Assembly: GCA_035468355.1 (NCBI GenBank)
Contig: DATITA010000024.1
Coordinates: 13,850 to 77,849, forward strand
Origin: DATKSS01 sp035468355
GTDB lineage: Bacteria > Chloroflexota > Dormibacteria > Dormibacterales > Dormibacteraceae
Length of the DNA stretch: 64,000 nt
Direction: 5' to 3'
Below the pieces are notes generated by a model. That model saw nothing but the letters and a program-made list of their open reading frames with translations, was not told where the DNA came from and made no database searches. Positions 33,289-40,995 of this stretch are shown piece after piece. Made by a program: the position numbers and the translations under genes. The first letter of the stretch is position 1, and every line of letters starts with the position of its first letter.

Positions 33289-33554
33289 GAGGATGCCGCC
33301 CTGGATTGCCGCCCATGCCGAGCAGCGCCTCTCAATTGGTTCCTGGGACGAATGGTCACTGAAACGCGCTCCAAATCCTGGATCCCGGGTTGAGCTCGAG
33401 CCCTACCTAGCCTTCCTGGTCGTCTGCCGGCACGCCTGTTACGATGCTAGCTCGCTCCGATCCAGGCTCTGCCTGGTTAAAGGGCGCAAGTCCGCTCGAT
33501 TCGCAGAGTTGAGCACAGAGTATGGAAGGCACGATCAACGCAGTGGAGGATCCC
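33289..33554 (+). promoter_or_regulatory. Leader region of the bactofilin gene with tandem hairpins
   Basis: No gene is seen in these 266 bases, which are less GC-rich than the surroundings. The sequence around 33450-33520 holds a perfect CCAGGC-TCT-GCCTGG hairpin, then a small GGGC-GCAA-GTCC hairpin with a GNRA tetraloop. Flanking GCTC and GAGC could close both into a three-way junction. This could be a structured 5' leader, but no known riboswitch motif was matched. Confidence 0.35.
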
Positions 33555-33932
33555 ATGGCCCAAGCCGAAAAATCCGCGACTCACGCGCAGGGGACCGCCC
33601 AGAACGGTACCAACGTGGTCAACCTCGGTCCGCGCGACGTCCTTCAGGGACGCCTGGAGATCCAGGGCGATCTCAAAATCCAGGGCAACGTGGAGGGCGA
33701 GCTGAAGGCGACCGGCGACGTGACGATCGACTCGAGCGCGGCCATCCAGGCCTCGATCGAAGGATCGAACGTCAGCGTCAGAGGCCAGGTGACCGGCAAC
33801 GTGACCGCGAAGAAGCGGTTGACCCTGGGCGGGTCGGGTCGCCTGAACGGCGACGTCAAGGTGGCCCGTCTGACCGTCGAGGACGGCGCCACGCTCAACG
33901 GCAACGTGACCATGTCGTCGGAGAAAGGCTGA
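33555..33932 (+). CDS. Bactofilin-family cytoskeletal protein
   Basis: The 125-residue protein is a small bactofilin: a variable N-terminal tail rich in Ala, Gln and Asn, then a right-handed beta-helix core of short repeats (GDLKIQGNVEGELKATGDVTIDSSAAIQASIEGSNVSVRGQVTGNV, in parts) ending in LNGNVTMSSEKG. Bactofilins polymerise without nucleotides and position wall enzymes or appendages. The ATG at 33555 is chosen because GGAGG lies six bases upstream; a second ATG at 33522 has none. Wall-linked genes here include uppP and M23 but are not adjacent. Confidence 0.9.
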   Translation: MAQAEKSATHAQGTAQNGTNVVNLGPRDVLQGRLEIQGDLKIQGNVEGELKATGDVTIDSSAAIQASIEGSNVSVRGQVTGNVTAKKRLTLGGSGRLNGDVKVARLTVEDGATLNGNVTMSSEKG

Positions 33933-33956
33933 AAGCCCACCGCCCTATCGGCTGAG

Positions 33957-34385
33957 TCAACCTCCCGGCCGCTCAGCGCTCTGGATCGACGGCAACACGA
34001 CCGTCTCGAGGTAGCGCTGGGCCGCATCGAGAGCGGTGCGCGTGAGGTGCCACTCGAGCTGCTCGAAACCCACCTGGTCGTGATTGAGGGCGGCCAGCCG
34101 CGACCGCCAGAACGCTGAGTCCACGTTGAGGGCTGCTGCGGGGCCTCGCGGGGCCGGCAGGACCCCGGCCGTCAGATCCGGCTGCGGCGATGCAGCATCG
34201 CCCGCGCGGGTCGCCGCGCTCGCGGTCGGCAGGGAGGGGAACGCCAGGGCCGGCCTGACCGCAGAGGCCAGCATGTTCCAGGCCACCAGGATGAGGGCGA
34301 TGACGACGAAAAGCTCAGCGACCACGATCCAGGTGAGGGGTTTGCGGACAATGCTGCGCACGACACTCATGTTCGGGGCGGCCAC
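33957..34385 (-). CDS. Single-pass membrane protein of unknown function
   Basis: The 142-residue protein has a short basic N-terminus, one membrane helix (WIVVAELFVVIALILVAWNML, residues ~19-39 in two parts), an Ala/Pro/Ser-rich linker, and a C-terminal helical domain (HDQVGFEQLEWHLTRTALDAA). No family is recognised. The start is GTG at 34385 or ATG at 34370; neither has a good ribosome site. A TTAACAGG element lies 18 bases upstream, which links it loosely to the ssb/VirB2 group. It converges with bactofilin. Confidence 0.55.
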   Translation of the reverse strand: MAAPNMSVVRSIVRKPLTWIVVAELFVVIALILVAWNMLASAVRPALAFPSLPTASAATRAGDAASPQPDLTAGVLPAPRGPAAALNVDSAFWRSRLAALNHDQVGFEQLEWHLTRTALDAAQRYLETVVLPSIQSAERPGG

Positions 34386-34402
34386 CCGAGATTGAAATCC
34401 TG

Positions 34403-34411
34403 CCTGTTAAG
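34403..34411 (-). repeat. CTTAACAGG element before the single-pass membrane protein gene
   Basis: The minus strand reads CTTAACAGGCAGG, close to the ssb/VirB2 element, and overlaps the TAA stop of the aminotransferase. It lies 18 bases before the downstream GTG, too close for the class II spacing seen at the other two sites, so a different use or chance is possible. Confidence 0.4.
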
Positions 34412-35615
34412 GCGATTCGCCAGGCCGTCCCGACAGCGCGCGGAGCGCCTCCAATCCCCGCTCGATCGTCTCCAGCTTCTTGGGGAAGCTGAACCGCACG
34501 TAACCCCGTCCGAGCTCGGGGTCGTGGTAGAAGCTCGACGCCGGCACCGTGGCGACGCCGGCCTTCTCGATTAGGTGGCGCGCGAACGTGACGTCGTCCG
34601 GGAAGCCGAACGAATCGATGCCGGCCATCACGTAGTAAGCGCCGTCCGGCGCGCTCGCCGCGAACCCGCACTCATTGAGGCCTGCGACGATGGCGTCCCG
34701 CCGCTCCGCGTAGTCGCCCAGCAGCCCGGTGTAGAACGACTGCGGAAGGTCCAGCGCCGAAGCGATCGCGACCTGCAGCGGATGGGCCGCGCCCACAGTC
34801 AGAAAGTCGTGCACCTTCCGGATGCCGGCCGTCAGCGCGCGCGGCGCGATCAACCAGCCGATTCGCCACCCGGTCACCGAGTAGGTCTTGCTGGCGCCGC
34901 TGATCGTGACGGTGCGTTCGGCCATCCCGGGCAGAGTCGCCAGGCTGATGTGCCGCCCCCGGTACACGAGGTTCTCGTAGATCTCATCCGTGATCGCGAT
35001 GACGTCGTGCTCGACGCAGAGCGCGGCGATCAGCTCGAGCTCGGCCCGGGAGTAGACCTTGCCGGTCGGGTTGTGGGGAGTGTTGATGACAATCGCACGC
35101 GTCCGGGAACTGAACGCCGCTCCAAGCTCGTCCGGATCGAAGGACCAGTCTGGCGGCCGCAAGGTGATGTAACGCGGAACCGCTCCGCTGATCACGCAGT
35201 CCGGGCCGTAGTTCTCGTAGAACGGCTCGAAGACGATGACCTCGTCGCCCGGGTCGACAGCGGCCAGCATCGCGGCGATCATCGCCTCGGTCGCGCCGCA
35301 GGAGACGGTGACCTCGGACTCCGAGTCCACGTGCCGCTGCCACGCCTCCGACTGCCTGCGTGCGATCGCTGCCCGCAGCTGAGGTGCGCCCCAGGTCGTC
35401 GCGTACTGGTTGTATCCGTCCTTCAACGCCTGCACGGCCGCAGCGAGAATCCTCGGGTCGGTCTCGAAGTCGGGAAACCCCTGCGCGAAGTTGACGGCCC
35501 GATCGGGACCGTTGAGCTGCAGGTTGAGCCGCGTCATCTCGCGGATGACCGACTCGGTGAAGCTGTCCGCCTTCAGGGACAGACGCCGGGCTCCGCTAAT
35601 GTCCCGGATCGGCAC
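34407..35615 (-). CDS. PLP-dependent class I/II aminotransferase
   Basis: The 402-residue protein is a fold-type I aminotransferase. The PLP lysine is Lys243 in SGASKTYSVTGWRIGW, with NTPHNPTG (Asn182) and DEIYENLVY also diagnostic. The N-terminal NFAQGFPDFETDP resembles methionine or kynurenine/glutamine aminotransferases (YbdL/CCBL group) more than aspartate aminotransferase. The substrate is uncertain. Its first 20 bases overlap the CBS-domain gene, and it ends the minus-strand run beginning at dtd. Confidence 0.88.
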   Translation of the reverse strand: MPIRDISGARRLSLKADSFTESVIREMTRLNLQLNGPDRAVNFAQGFPDFETDPRILAAAVQALKDGYNQYATTWGAPQLRAAIARRQSEAWQRHVDSESEVTVSCGATEAMIAAMLAAVDPGDEVIVFEPFYENYGPDCVISGAVPRYITLRPPDWSFDPDELGAAFSSRTRAIVINTPHNPTGKVYSRAELELIAALCVEHDVIAITDEIYENLVYRGRHISLATLPGMAERTVTISGASKTYSVTGWRIGWLIAPRALTAGIRKVHDFLTVGAAHPLQVAIASALDLPQSFYTGLLGDYAERRDAIVAGLNECGFAASAPDGAYYVMAGIDSFGFPDDVTFARHLIEKAGVATVPASSFYHDPELGRGYVRFSFPKKLETIERGLEALRALSGRPGESP

Positions 35616-36063
35616 GCTCCAGGTGGATCTTCGTGCTCGAGCACGAGTAGCATCGCAGCGGCCTCTCCAGGCTCCGCTCCCACCAGCCGCAAACCTCGCA
35701 GGTCCAGCGGGTCTTGGCGAAGAAGTCGAGCACGTCGGACCGGCTCAAGAGGCCGACCATCTTCCCGCCGCGGATCACCGGCACTCGGCGTATGCGCTCG
35801 CCGATCAGGAGGCGCGCCGCCTCGTCGATGCCGGTGTCCTCGGTCACCGAGATGACGTGCGAGCTCATGATGTCGCGGGCCACCTTGCCCTTCTTGCTGA
35901 AGACGTCGGTCTCCGACACGATGCCCACCACGTGCCCTTCGCCTGAGACAACAGGCGCGCCAGTGATGTGTTTCGAGAGGAGCGTGCTGGCGATCTCGTC
36001 CAGCGGTGTGTCTTCGCGGAAGGTGATCACGTTGCGCGTCATCACCTCTTTGACGGGGATCAT
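35596..36063 (-). CDS. Tandem CBS-domain protein with C-terminal zinc ribbon
   Basis: The 155-residue protein has two CBS motifs (residues ~1-55: VKEVMTRNVITFREDTPLDEIA, HITGAPVVSGEGHVVGIVSETD; ~60-115: ARDIMSSHVISVTEDTGIDEAARLL, IRRVPVIRGGKMVGLLSRSD). These pairs bind adenine nucleotides. The last ~40 residues are a zinc ribbon, CEVCGWWERSLERPLRCYSC, with two CxxC knuckles. Combinations of this type sense energy state and contact protein or RNA. ATG overlaps the dehydratase stop as ATGA. The role in this operon is unknown. Confidence 0.85.
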   Translation of the reverse strand: MIPVKEVMTRNVITFREDTPLDEIASTLLSKHITGAPVVSGEGHVVGIVSETDVFSKKGKVARDIMSSHVISVTEDTGIDEAARLLIGERIRRVPVIRGGKMVGLLSRSDVLDFFAKTRWTCEVCGWWERSLERPLRCYSCSSTKIHLERADPGH

Positions 36064-37022
36064 CAGTGCTGGAGCAGTGTAGCCACCGTATCCAGGTTGG
36101 CGTTGCCGCCGCTGAGGATCAATCCTTTGCGGCCGGCAGGCAGCTTGCCGGCCAGGTAGGCCGCCAGCGGCAAGGCGCCGGTGGGCTCGAGGGCCAGGTG
36201 CAGCCTGGACCAGGCCACCCGGACCCCGTCGGCGATCTCGTCCTCCGTCACGGTCACGATCTCGTCAACCAGCCCGTGGCCGAACATCACCTCAAAGTTG
36301 CGCTCGCCGACTGCCATCGTGCGCACCCCGTCGGCCATGGTCGCGGGCGCGCCGGGCAGGGTCTGGATGCGGTGGGTCTTCCAGGTCTGGAATGCGTCAT
36401 CGGCCTGCGCCGGCTCGACGCCGACGACCTTGATCGAGGGATCCCGGTGCTTGGCCGAGATCGCCGTGCCCGACAGCAGGCCGCCCCCGCCCACCGGCGC
36501 CACGACCACACGCAAGTCCGGGACGTCGTCCAGGAGCTCGGCCCCGGCCGTGCCCTGCCCGTGAATGACGTCCCAGTCGTCGAACGGGTGGACCAGTGTC
36601 AGCCCGCGCTCCACCATGAACTCGCGCATGCGCTGCTCGCGGTTGGTATACGTGATCCCTTCCTGGATCACCTCCGCGCCGAGCGCACGCGTCGCCGCCA
36701 CCTTGGCCGGGTTGGCGTCCCCGGGGATCAGGATCAGGGCGGGGAGCCCGGTGGTCACCGCTGCCAGCGCGACGGCCTGCGCATGGTTGCCGGAGCTGAC
36801 GGCGATCAGTCCCTGCGGCCTCGGGCCGCGCTCGAGCAGCGAGAGCACGGCGTTGAAAGCACCCCGTGGCTTGAACGAGCCGGTGATTTGGAAGCACTCA
36901 GGCTTCAGTCGCAGGTCGACGTCGAGGTCGGTGCTGAGAGCCTGGGTCCGGCGGACGTGCGGCCGTATGCGCTCGGCGGCCAGCCGGACCTGTGCGGCGT
37001 GCTCCTCGACGAACGTGGTCAA
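36063..37022 (-). CDS. PLP-dependent threonine/serine dehydratase-like enzyme
   Basis: The 319-residue protein is a fold-type II PLP enzyme. Lys51 in ITGSFKPRGAFNAV carries PLP, SSGNHAQAVALAA binds substrate carboxylate, and VGGGGLLSG holds the phosphate. Members are catabolic threonine dehydratase and serine racemase/dehydratase. It lacks the C-terminal ACT domain of biosynthetic IlvA, so feedback control by isoleucine is not expected. The TTG at 37022 overlaps the EamA stop as TTGA, and the stop overlaps the CBS gene start. Confidence 0.88.
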   Translation of the reverse strand: MTTFVEEHAAQVRLAAERIRPHVRRTQALSTDLDVDLRLKPECFQITGSFKPRGAFNAVLSLLERGPRPQGLIAVSSGNHAQAVALAAVTTGLPALILIPGDANPAKVAATRALGAEVIQEGITYTNREQRMREFMVERGLTLVHPFDDWDVIHGQGTAGAELLDDVPDLRVVVAPVGGGGLLSGTAISAKHRDPSIKVVGVEPAQADDAFQTWKTHRIQTLPGAPATMADGVRTMAVGERNFEVMFGHGLVDEIVTVTEDEIADGVRVAWSRLHLALEPTGALPLAAYLAGKLPAGRKGLILSGGNANLDTVATLLQH

Positions 37023-37951
37023 GCGGCCGCAGAGCCGGTCTTTACCGCCGAGGTGGCGGCCGCGGACCGCTTGATGTTGGTGAGGACGATGCCCACCAAG
37101 ATCACCACCATGCCGATCACGGTGGGCAAACTTAGCGTCTCGCCCAGCAGCACGACGCCCCAGAAGACGGCGGTCACGGGGACGAGGAGCGTGACGCCCG
37201 ACGCGCGCACCGCCCCGAGCTGGTTCATGACGTAGTAATAGAGCAGATACGCGATCCCGGTGCCACCGGCGCCCAGGGCGACGACGGCGGCCATCGACTG
37301 CCACGCGAGGTGAACGGACGGTATCGATGGAGCCGCGATGGGGATGGCAAAGATGACCGTTGCCACCAGCTGCCCCAGGCTCACCTCGAACACGCTGACG
37401 TTGCGCATCTTGCGTCGCTGGTACAGCGCGTTGATCGCGTAGGAAAGCGACGCGACAACCACGGCCATGGCGCCGAAGAAGGTGCCCGACAAACCGTGGG
37501 CGGCGATCTCCGGCAGCACGAGGACGACGACGCCCGCAAAGCCCAGCAAGACCCCCACGTAGTTGACCAGGCTCGGGCGCTCGGTCGGCACGACCCAGTA
37601 GATCAGGACCGCCGTCCACACGGTCGTGGTCGAGTTGAGGATGCTCGCGAGCCCGCTCGTGATGTGCTCTTCGCCCCAGGCGATGGCGATCCACGGCACC
37701 ACCGCGTTGGTGATGGCCATGATCGCGAACGAGACTACTCGCGTCCTCCACCCCTGCCCGAACAGAGGTCTGCCCATCAAGCGAACGAGCACCGCCAGCG
37801 CCAGGCAGCCCGACGCTGAGCGCGCCAGCAGGAGCACGGTTGGGCTCATATCGTGCACGGCCACCTTGATGAGCAGAAATGACGTGCCCCAGATCAGGGC
37901 CAATCCGACCAGGGTCAGGTACGGGAGCAGGGTCGCCCGCCGGTCAGACAC
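37019..37951 (-). CDS. EamA/DMT-family transporter
   Basis: The 310-residue protein has ten hydrophobic helices in two EamA repeats. The first has LVGLALIWGTSFLLIKVAV and ITNAVVPWIAIAWGEEHITSGLASILNSTTTVWTAV (in parts), the second begins near LSGTFFGAMAVVVASLSYAINALYQ. DMT transporters export amino acids and metabolites. Its operon place next to a threonine dehydratase-like enzyme suggests an amino-acid or related substrate. Start ATG 37951. Its start overlaps the end of dtd by eight bases. Confidence 0.88.
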   Translation of the reverse strand: MSDRRATLLPYLTLVGLALIWGTSFLLIKVAVHDMSPTVLLLARSASGCLALAVLVRLMGRPLFGQGWRTRVVSFAIMAITNAVVPWIAIAWGEEHITSGLASILNSTTTVWTAVLIYWVVPTERPSLVNYVGVLLGFAGVVVLVLPEIAAHGLSGTFFGAMAVVVASLSYAINALYQRRKMRNVSVFEVSLGQLVATVIFAIPIAAPSIPSVHLAWQSMAAVVALGAGGTGIAYLLYYYVMNQLGAVRASGVTLLVPVTAVFWGVVLLGETLSLPTVIGMVVILVGIVLTNIKRSAAATSAVKTGSAAA

Positions 37952-38411
37952 GCGTCACCCATTCGTCGGAGGACAGCACCAGCGTGACCGGACCGTCGTT
38001 CTCGATGCTCACCCGCATGTCCGCTCCGAAGCTGCCCGTGCGGGTCTCTATTCCACGCTCGCGGAACCGCTGCACGAAAACCTCGTACAGCTGCTGCGCG
38101 CGCGCGGGATCACCGGCCTTGAGCAGGCTCGGGCGCCGTCCCTTGCTCATGTCCGCGAAGAGCGTGAACTGCGACACGATCAAGGCCGACCCGTGGACGT
38201 CGACCAGGCTCAGGTTCATCCTTCCAGCCTCGTCGGCGAACACGCGAAGGTCGATGATTTTGTCCGCGAGCCTGCGCACGTTGTTCTCTTCGTCATCGGC
38301 TGCCGCACCTACCAACAACACGTATCCCGGCCCGATGGTTGCAACGCGGCGCTGACCGGCGTCGTCCCAGGCGACCGACCCCGAAGCCACCCGCTGGGCG
38401 ACGACTCTCAA
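37944..38411 (-). CDS. dtd: D-aminoacyl-tRNA deacylase
   Basis: DTD frees tRNA from D-amino acids and glycine. The 155-residue protein has the two signature motifs: SQFTLFADMSKGRRPS (residues ~78-93) and NDGPVTL near the C-terminus, the Gly-cisPro motif, plus VVAQRVASGSV at the start. The start is TTG at 38411, the first initiator that keeps the family N-terminus; the frame is open further upstream through noncoding DNA. It heads the minus-strand run dtd, EamA, dehydratase, CBS, aminotransferase. Confidence 0.93.
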   Translation of the reverse strand: MRVVAQRVASGSVAWDDAGQRRVATIGPGYVLLVGAAADDEENNVRRLADKIIDLRVFADEAGRMNLSLVDVHGSALIVSQFTLFADMSKGRRPSLLKAGDPARAQQLYEVFVQRFRERGIETRTGSFGADMRVSIENDGPVTLVLSSDEWVTRV

Positions 38412-38435
38412 GAGCGCGGGTGAGGACTGCGGTCG

Positions 38436-38563
38436 CGCGCAAGCGCGTTGAGGATGGGCCTTATTGATTGCTCCCCCGCGGTACCCCCTCCTAAGAACTC
38501 CCCGCCACGGCTGGGAGTTGTGTGGAAAGTGGACGCTTGGCGCCGGCCGGGATGAACCCGGCC
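38436..38563. other. Cluster of three hairpins between accA and dtd
   Basis: The 170-base gap holds a tight CGCG-CAAG-CGCG hairpin (38436-38447), AACTCCC/GGGAGTT (38496-38502 and 38513-38519), and GGCCGGG-ATGAA-CCCGGCC (38545-38563). The last lies just after the accA stop on the minus strand and could terminate the fab/acc operon, but it lacks a U-tract. The others may belong to the dtd leader. The region also resembles parts of a tRNA T-arm, but no full tRNA folds. Confidence 0.45.
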
Positions 38564-38581
38564 TATATGCAACCCATGCAT

Positions 38582-39439
38582 CTAGTCGATCTTGGGGCCG
38601 AAGTGAGGCTCTGCGTGGACCAGCGAGTCGATGTAGCGGAACCTCTCGTATCGGTGCTGCAGGAGCTGCTCGATGGGCTGCGCGAGCAGGGGCGCCAGGT
38701 GTCGCTGCAGCGCCTCGTCCAGCGCGCGCGCCGCGGCATCGTGGTCTGCGCTCGCGCTGCCTTCCGGCTCCGGCACGACCTCTTCGACGACCCCCATCGC
38801 GATCAGGTCGCGCGAGGTGAGCTGAAGCTGCTCGGCGGCCTCCACCTTGCGAGAGTTGTCGCGCCAGACGATCGATGCGGCGGCCTCTGGGGACGCCACC
38901 GAGTAGATCGCGTTCTCGAGCATGATCACTCGGTCGGCCACTCCCATCCCGAGCGCCCCGCCGCTTCCGCCCTCGCCGATCACAGCCGCGACTATCGGCA
39001 CCGGGATTCGGAACCACTCCATGATCGCCTGCGCGATCGCGGCGGCGATGCCGCGCTCCTCGGCGCCGGCGCCGGGGTAGGCCCCAGGAGTGTCGATGAG
39101 CGAGATGATCGGAAAGCCGAACTTGCCCGCGTGGTGCGCGAGGCGGATCGCCTTGCGATAGCCCTCGGGATGCATCATTCCCCAGTTGCGGGCCACCCTC
39201 TCTTTGAGGGTGCGGCCCTTCTGGTGGCCCAGGAACACGGTGGTGCGGCCGTGGAAGGTGCCGACACCGGCGACCAGGGCCGGATCGTCAGCCGACAGCC
39301 GGTCGCCGTGCAGCTCGACGAAGTCGGGCGCGAGCCGCTTGATGTAATCGAGGGAATACGGCCGGTCCTGGTGCCGGGCGAGCTCGATGACCTGCCACAC
39401 GCTCAGCGGGTTCGGGGTCATTTCCTCTCGAGCGCTCAC
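38582..39439 (-). CDS. accA: Acetyl-CoA carboxylase carboxyltransferase alpha subunit
   Basis: With AccD, AccA moves CO2 from biotin to acetyl-CoA to give malonyl-CoA. The 285-residue protein has YIKRLAPDFVELHGDR, VFLGHQKGRTLKERVARNWGMMHPEGYRKA (in parts), ISLIDTPGAYPGAGAEERG, the oxyanion-hole strands VIGEGGSGGALGM and SPEAAASIVWRD. GTG at 39439 overlaps the accD stop as GTGA; an ATG at 39421 is also possible. It ends the fab cluster. No biotin carrier or biotin carboxylase gene is in the window. Confidence 0.95.
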   Translation of the reverse strand: MSAREEMTPNPLSVWQVIELARHQDRPYSLDYIKRLAPDFVELHGDRLSADDPALVAGVGTFHGRTTVFLGHQKGRTLKERVARNWGMMHPEGYRKAIRLAHHAGKFGFPIISLIDTPGAYPGAGAEERGIAAAIAQAIMEWFRIPVPIVAAVIGEGGSGGALGMGVADRVIMLENAIYSVASPEAAASIVWRDNSRKVEAAEQLQLTSRDLIAMGVVEEVVPEPEGSASADHDAAARALDEALQRHLAPLLAQPIEQLLQHRYERFRYIDSLVHAEPHFGPKID

Positions 39440-40263
39440 GCGTGCATCTCCAGGAGGTGGGCGAGCAAGGGCCGGATCTCGGTGCGGGGCAGCACCACGT
39501 CGATCTGCCCGTGGCCCAGCTGGAACTCTGCGCTCTGGAAGCCGGGAGGCAGGTCCGCGTAGGTCGCCTGTTTGATGACGCGCGGCCCGGTGAACCCGAT
39601 GGCGGCGCCTGGCTCGGCGATGTTGATGTCGCCGAGGAGGGCGAGCGAGGCGGCGGTGCCGCCGAACGTGGGATCGGTGAGCACCGAGAAGAACGGTACG
39701 CCTGCGGCGTGGAGGCGCCCCACTGCTGCGTTGACCTTGGCCATCTGCATCAGGGCGAGCACTCCCTCCTGCATGCGCGCGCCCCCGGAGGCGGTCACCA
39801 GCACGTATGGGACGTGCGAGGCGGCAGCCTGCTCCATGCCGCGGGCCAGCCGCTCGCCCGCGACGATCGACAGCGTCCCGCCGACGAACCCAAAGTCGAA
39901 CGCGGCGAGCCAGATTGGATGACCGGCCAGCGTGCACGTACCAGTGCGAACGGCCTCGTTCAGACCTTCCTCGAGCAGCTGCTCGACCACCTCCTGGTAC
40001 GGCTTGGGGACCTTCCAGTTGAGGAGGTCGTGCGATCGGACGTCGGCCCAGCGCTCGTTCCAGGATCCCTCGTCGGCGACAAGCGGTATCCAGACCTCGG
40101 CCGCGAGGCGGAAATGGTGACCGCACCCCGGGCATACGTAGTTGTGCGCGCGCAGCTCGTCGACCTGCAGGCCCACGCCGCATCCGGGGCAGTTGGTGGG
40201 AAGAAGGATCTCCGGGAGCGGGCCGCCCTGGATGGCGACCGCCCTGGGGCCGTCGGCGATCAC
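39436..40263 (-). CDS. accD: Acetyl-CoA carboxylase carboxyltransferase beta subunit
   Basis: The 275-residue protein has an N-terminal zinc ribbon with four cysteines (CPGCGVGLQ and CPGCGHHFRL) and the crotonase-like carboxyltransferase core: FVGGTLSIVAGERLARGMEQA, ASGGARMQEGVLALMQMAK, FFSVLTDPTFGGTAASLALLGD and IGFTGPRVIKQ. It pairs with AccA encoded directly downstream, overlapping by GTGA. Its own GTG overlaps the fabG stop. Zinc-ribbon AccD binds the accA/accD message in E. coli; whether that occurs here is unknown. Confidence 0.95.
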   Translation of the reverse strand: MIADGPRAVAIQGGPLPEILLPTNCPGCGVGLQVDELRAHNYVCPGCGHHFRLAAEVWIPLVADEGSWNERWADVRSHDLLNWKVPKPYQEVVEQLLEEGLNEAVRTGTCTLAGHPIWLAAFDFGFVGGTLSIVAGERLARGMEQAAASHVPYVLVTASGGARMQEGVLALMQMAKVNAAVGRLHAAGVPFFSVLTDPTFGGTAASLALLGDINIAEPGAAIGFTGPRVIKQATYADLPPGFQSAEFQLGHGQIDVVLPRTEIRPLLAHLLEMHA

Positions 40264-40988
40264 AGCGACAGGCCGCCGTCCACCGCGATGACCTGGCCCG
40301 TGATGAAGCCCGCCCGCTCAGAGCACAGGAACGCCACCGCAGCGGCCACGTCCTCGGCGGTGCCTTCGCGCTTGATGGGCGTGAGCTTGACGAGCTCGCC
40401 GACCATCTCGTCCGTGAGGGACCCGGAGGTGAGCTCCGTCCGGACGTAGCCGGGCGCGACCGCGTTGCAGGTGATGCTGCGAGAGCCGTACTCGCGGGCG
40501 ACCGATTTCGTGAACCCGATCAGGCCCGCCTTGGCGGCCGCGTAGTTGGACTGCCCGGCGTTGCCGGTGAGGCCGACGATGCTCGAGATGTTGACGATGC
40601 GGCCCCAGCGGGCTCGCATCATGCCCGACATGATCGCGGCGCGCGTGGTCGCGAACGCAGACATCAGGTCGGTGCGGATCAGCTCCTCCCAGTCGGCCGG
40701 CGCCATCTGGATCAGCAGCTTGTCCCGCACCGCCCCGGCGTTGTTGACGAGAACGTCCACACGTCCGATGGCCTTGACCATCGCCTCGACCTGGGCCGGG
40801 TCGCTGACGTCGGCCTGGTGCGCGGCGCCGTTCGGCAGCGCAGCAGCAGTTTCCTCGGCGGCGGATTTGTCGGCGCGGTAGTTGACGACCACCCGCGCTC
40901 CCATCCCGGCCAGGGCCTGGCTGATCGCGCGTCCGATGCCCTTGCCGCCGCCGGTGACCAGCGCCGTCTTGCCGTCGAGGTCTCCCAT
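40260..40988 (-). CDS. fabG: 3-oxoacyl-ACP reductase
   Basis: FabG performs the first NADPH-dependent reduction of each fatty-acid elongation cycle. The 242-residue classical SDR has the cofactor motif VTGGGKGIGRAIS, VNNAGAVRDKLL, and the catalytic Ser136 in NISSIVGL, Tyr149 and Lys153 in SNYAAAKAG. The C-terminal FITGQVIAVDGGL is typical. The start at ATG 40988 lies seven bases after the fabD stop; the open frame reaching into fabD is not used. Confidence 0.94.
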   Translation of the reverse strand: MGDLDGKTALVTGGGKGIGRAISQALAGMGARVVVNYRADKSAAEETAAALPNGAAHQADVSDPAQVEAMVKAIGRVDVLVNNAGAVRDKLLIQMAPADWEELIRTDLMSAFATTRAAIMSGMMRARWGRIVNISSIVGLTGNAGQSNYAAAKAGLIGFTKSVAREYGSRSITCNAVAPGYVRTELTSGSLTDEMVGELVKLTPIKREGTAEDVAAAVAFLCSERAGFITGQVIAVDGGLSL

Positions 40989-40995
40989 CAGTACG

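Noticed and set aside
33465..33500. Cyclic-di-GMP (GEMM) riboswitch
   Set aside because: GGGCGCAAGTCC superficially recalls the GEMM core, but the other conserved segments and the tetraloop-receptor hairpin are missing.
38545..38563. tRNA T-arm-like GGGTTCATCCC on the minus strand
   Set aside because: The loop has the wrong length and no acceptor, D or anticodon arms fold around it.
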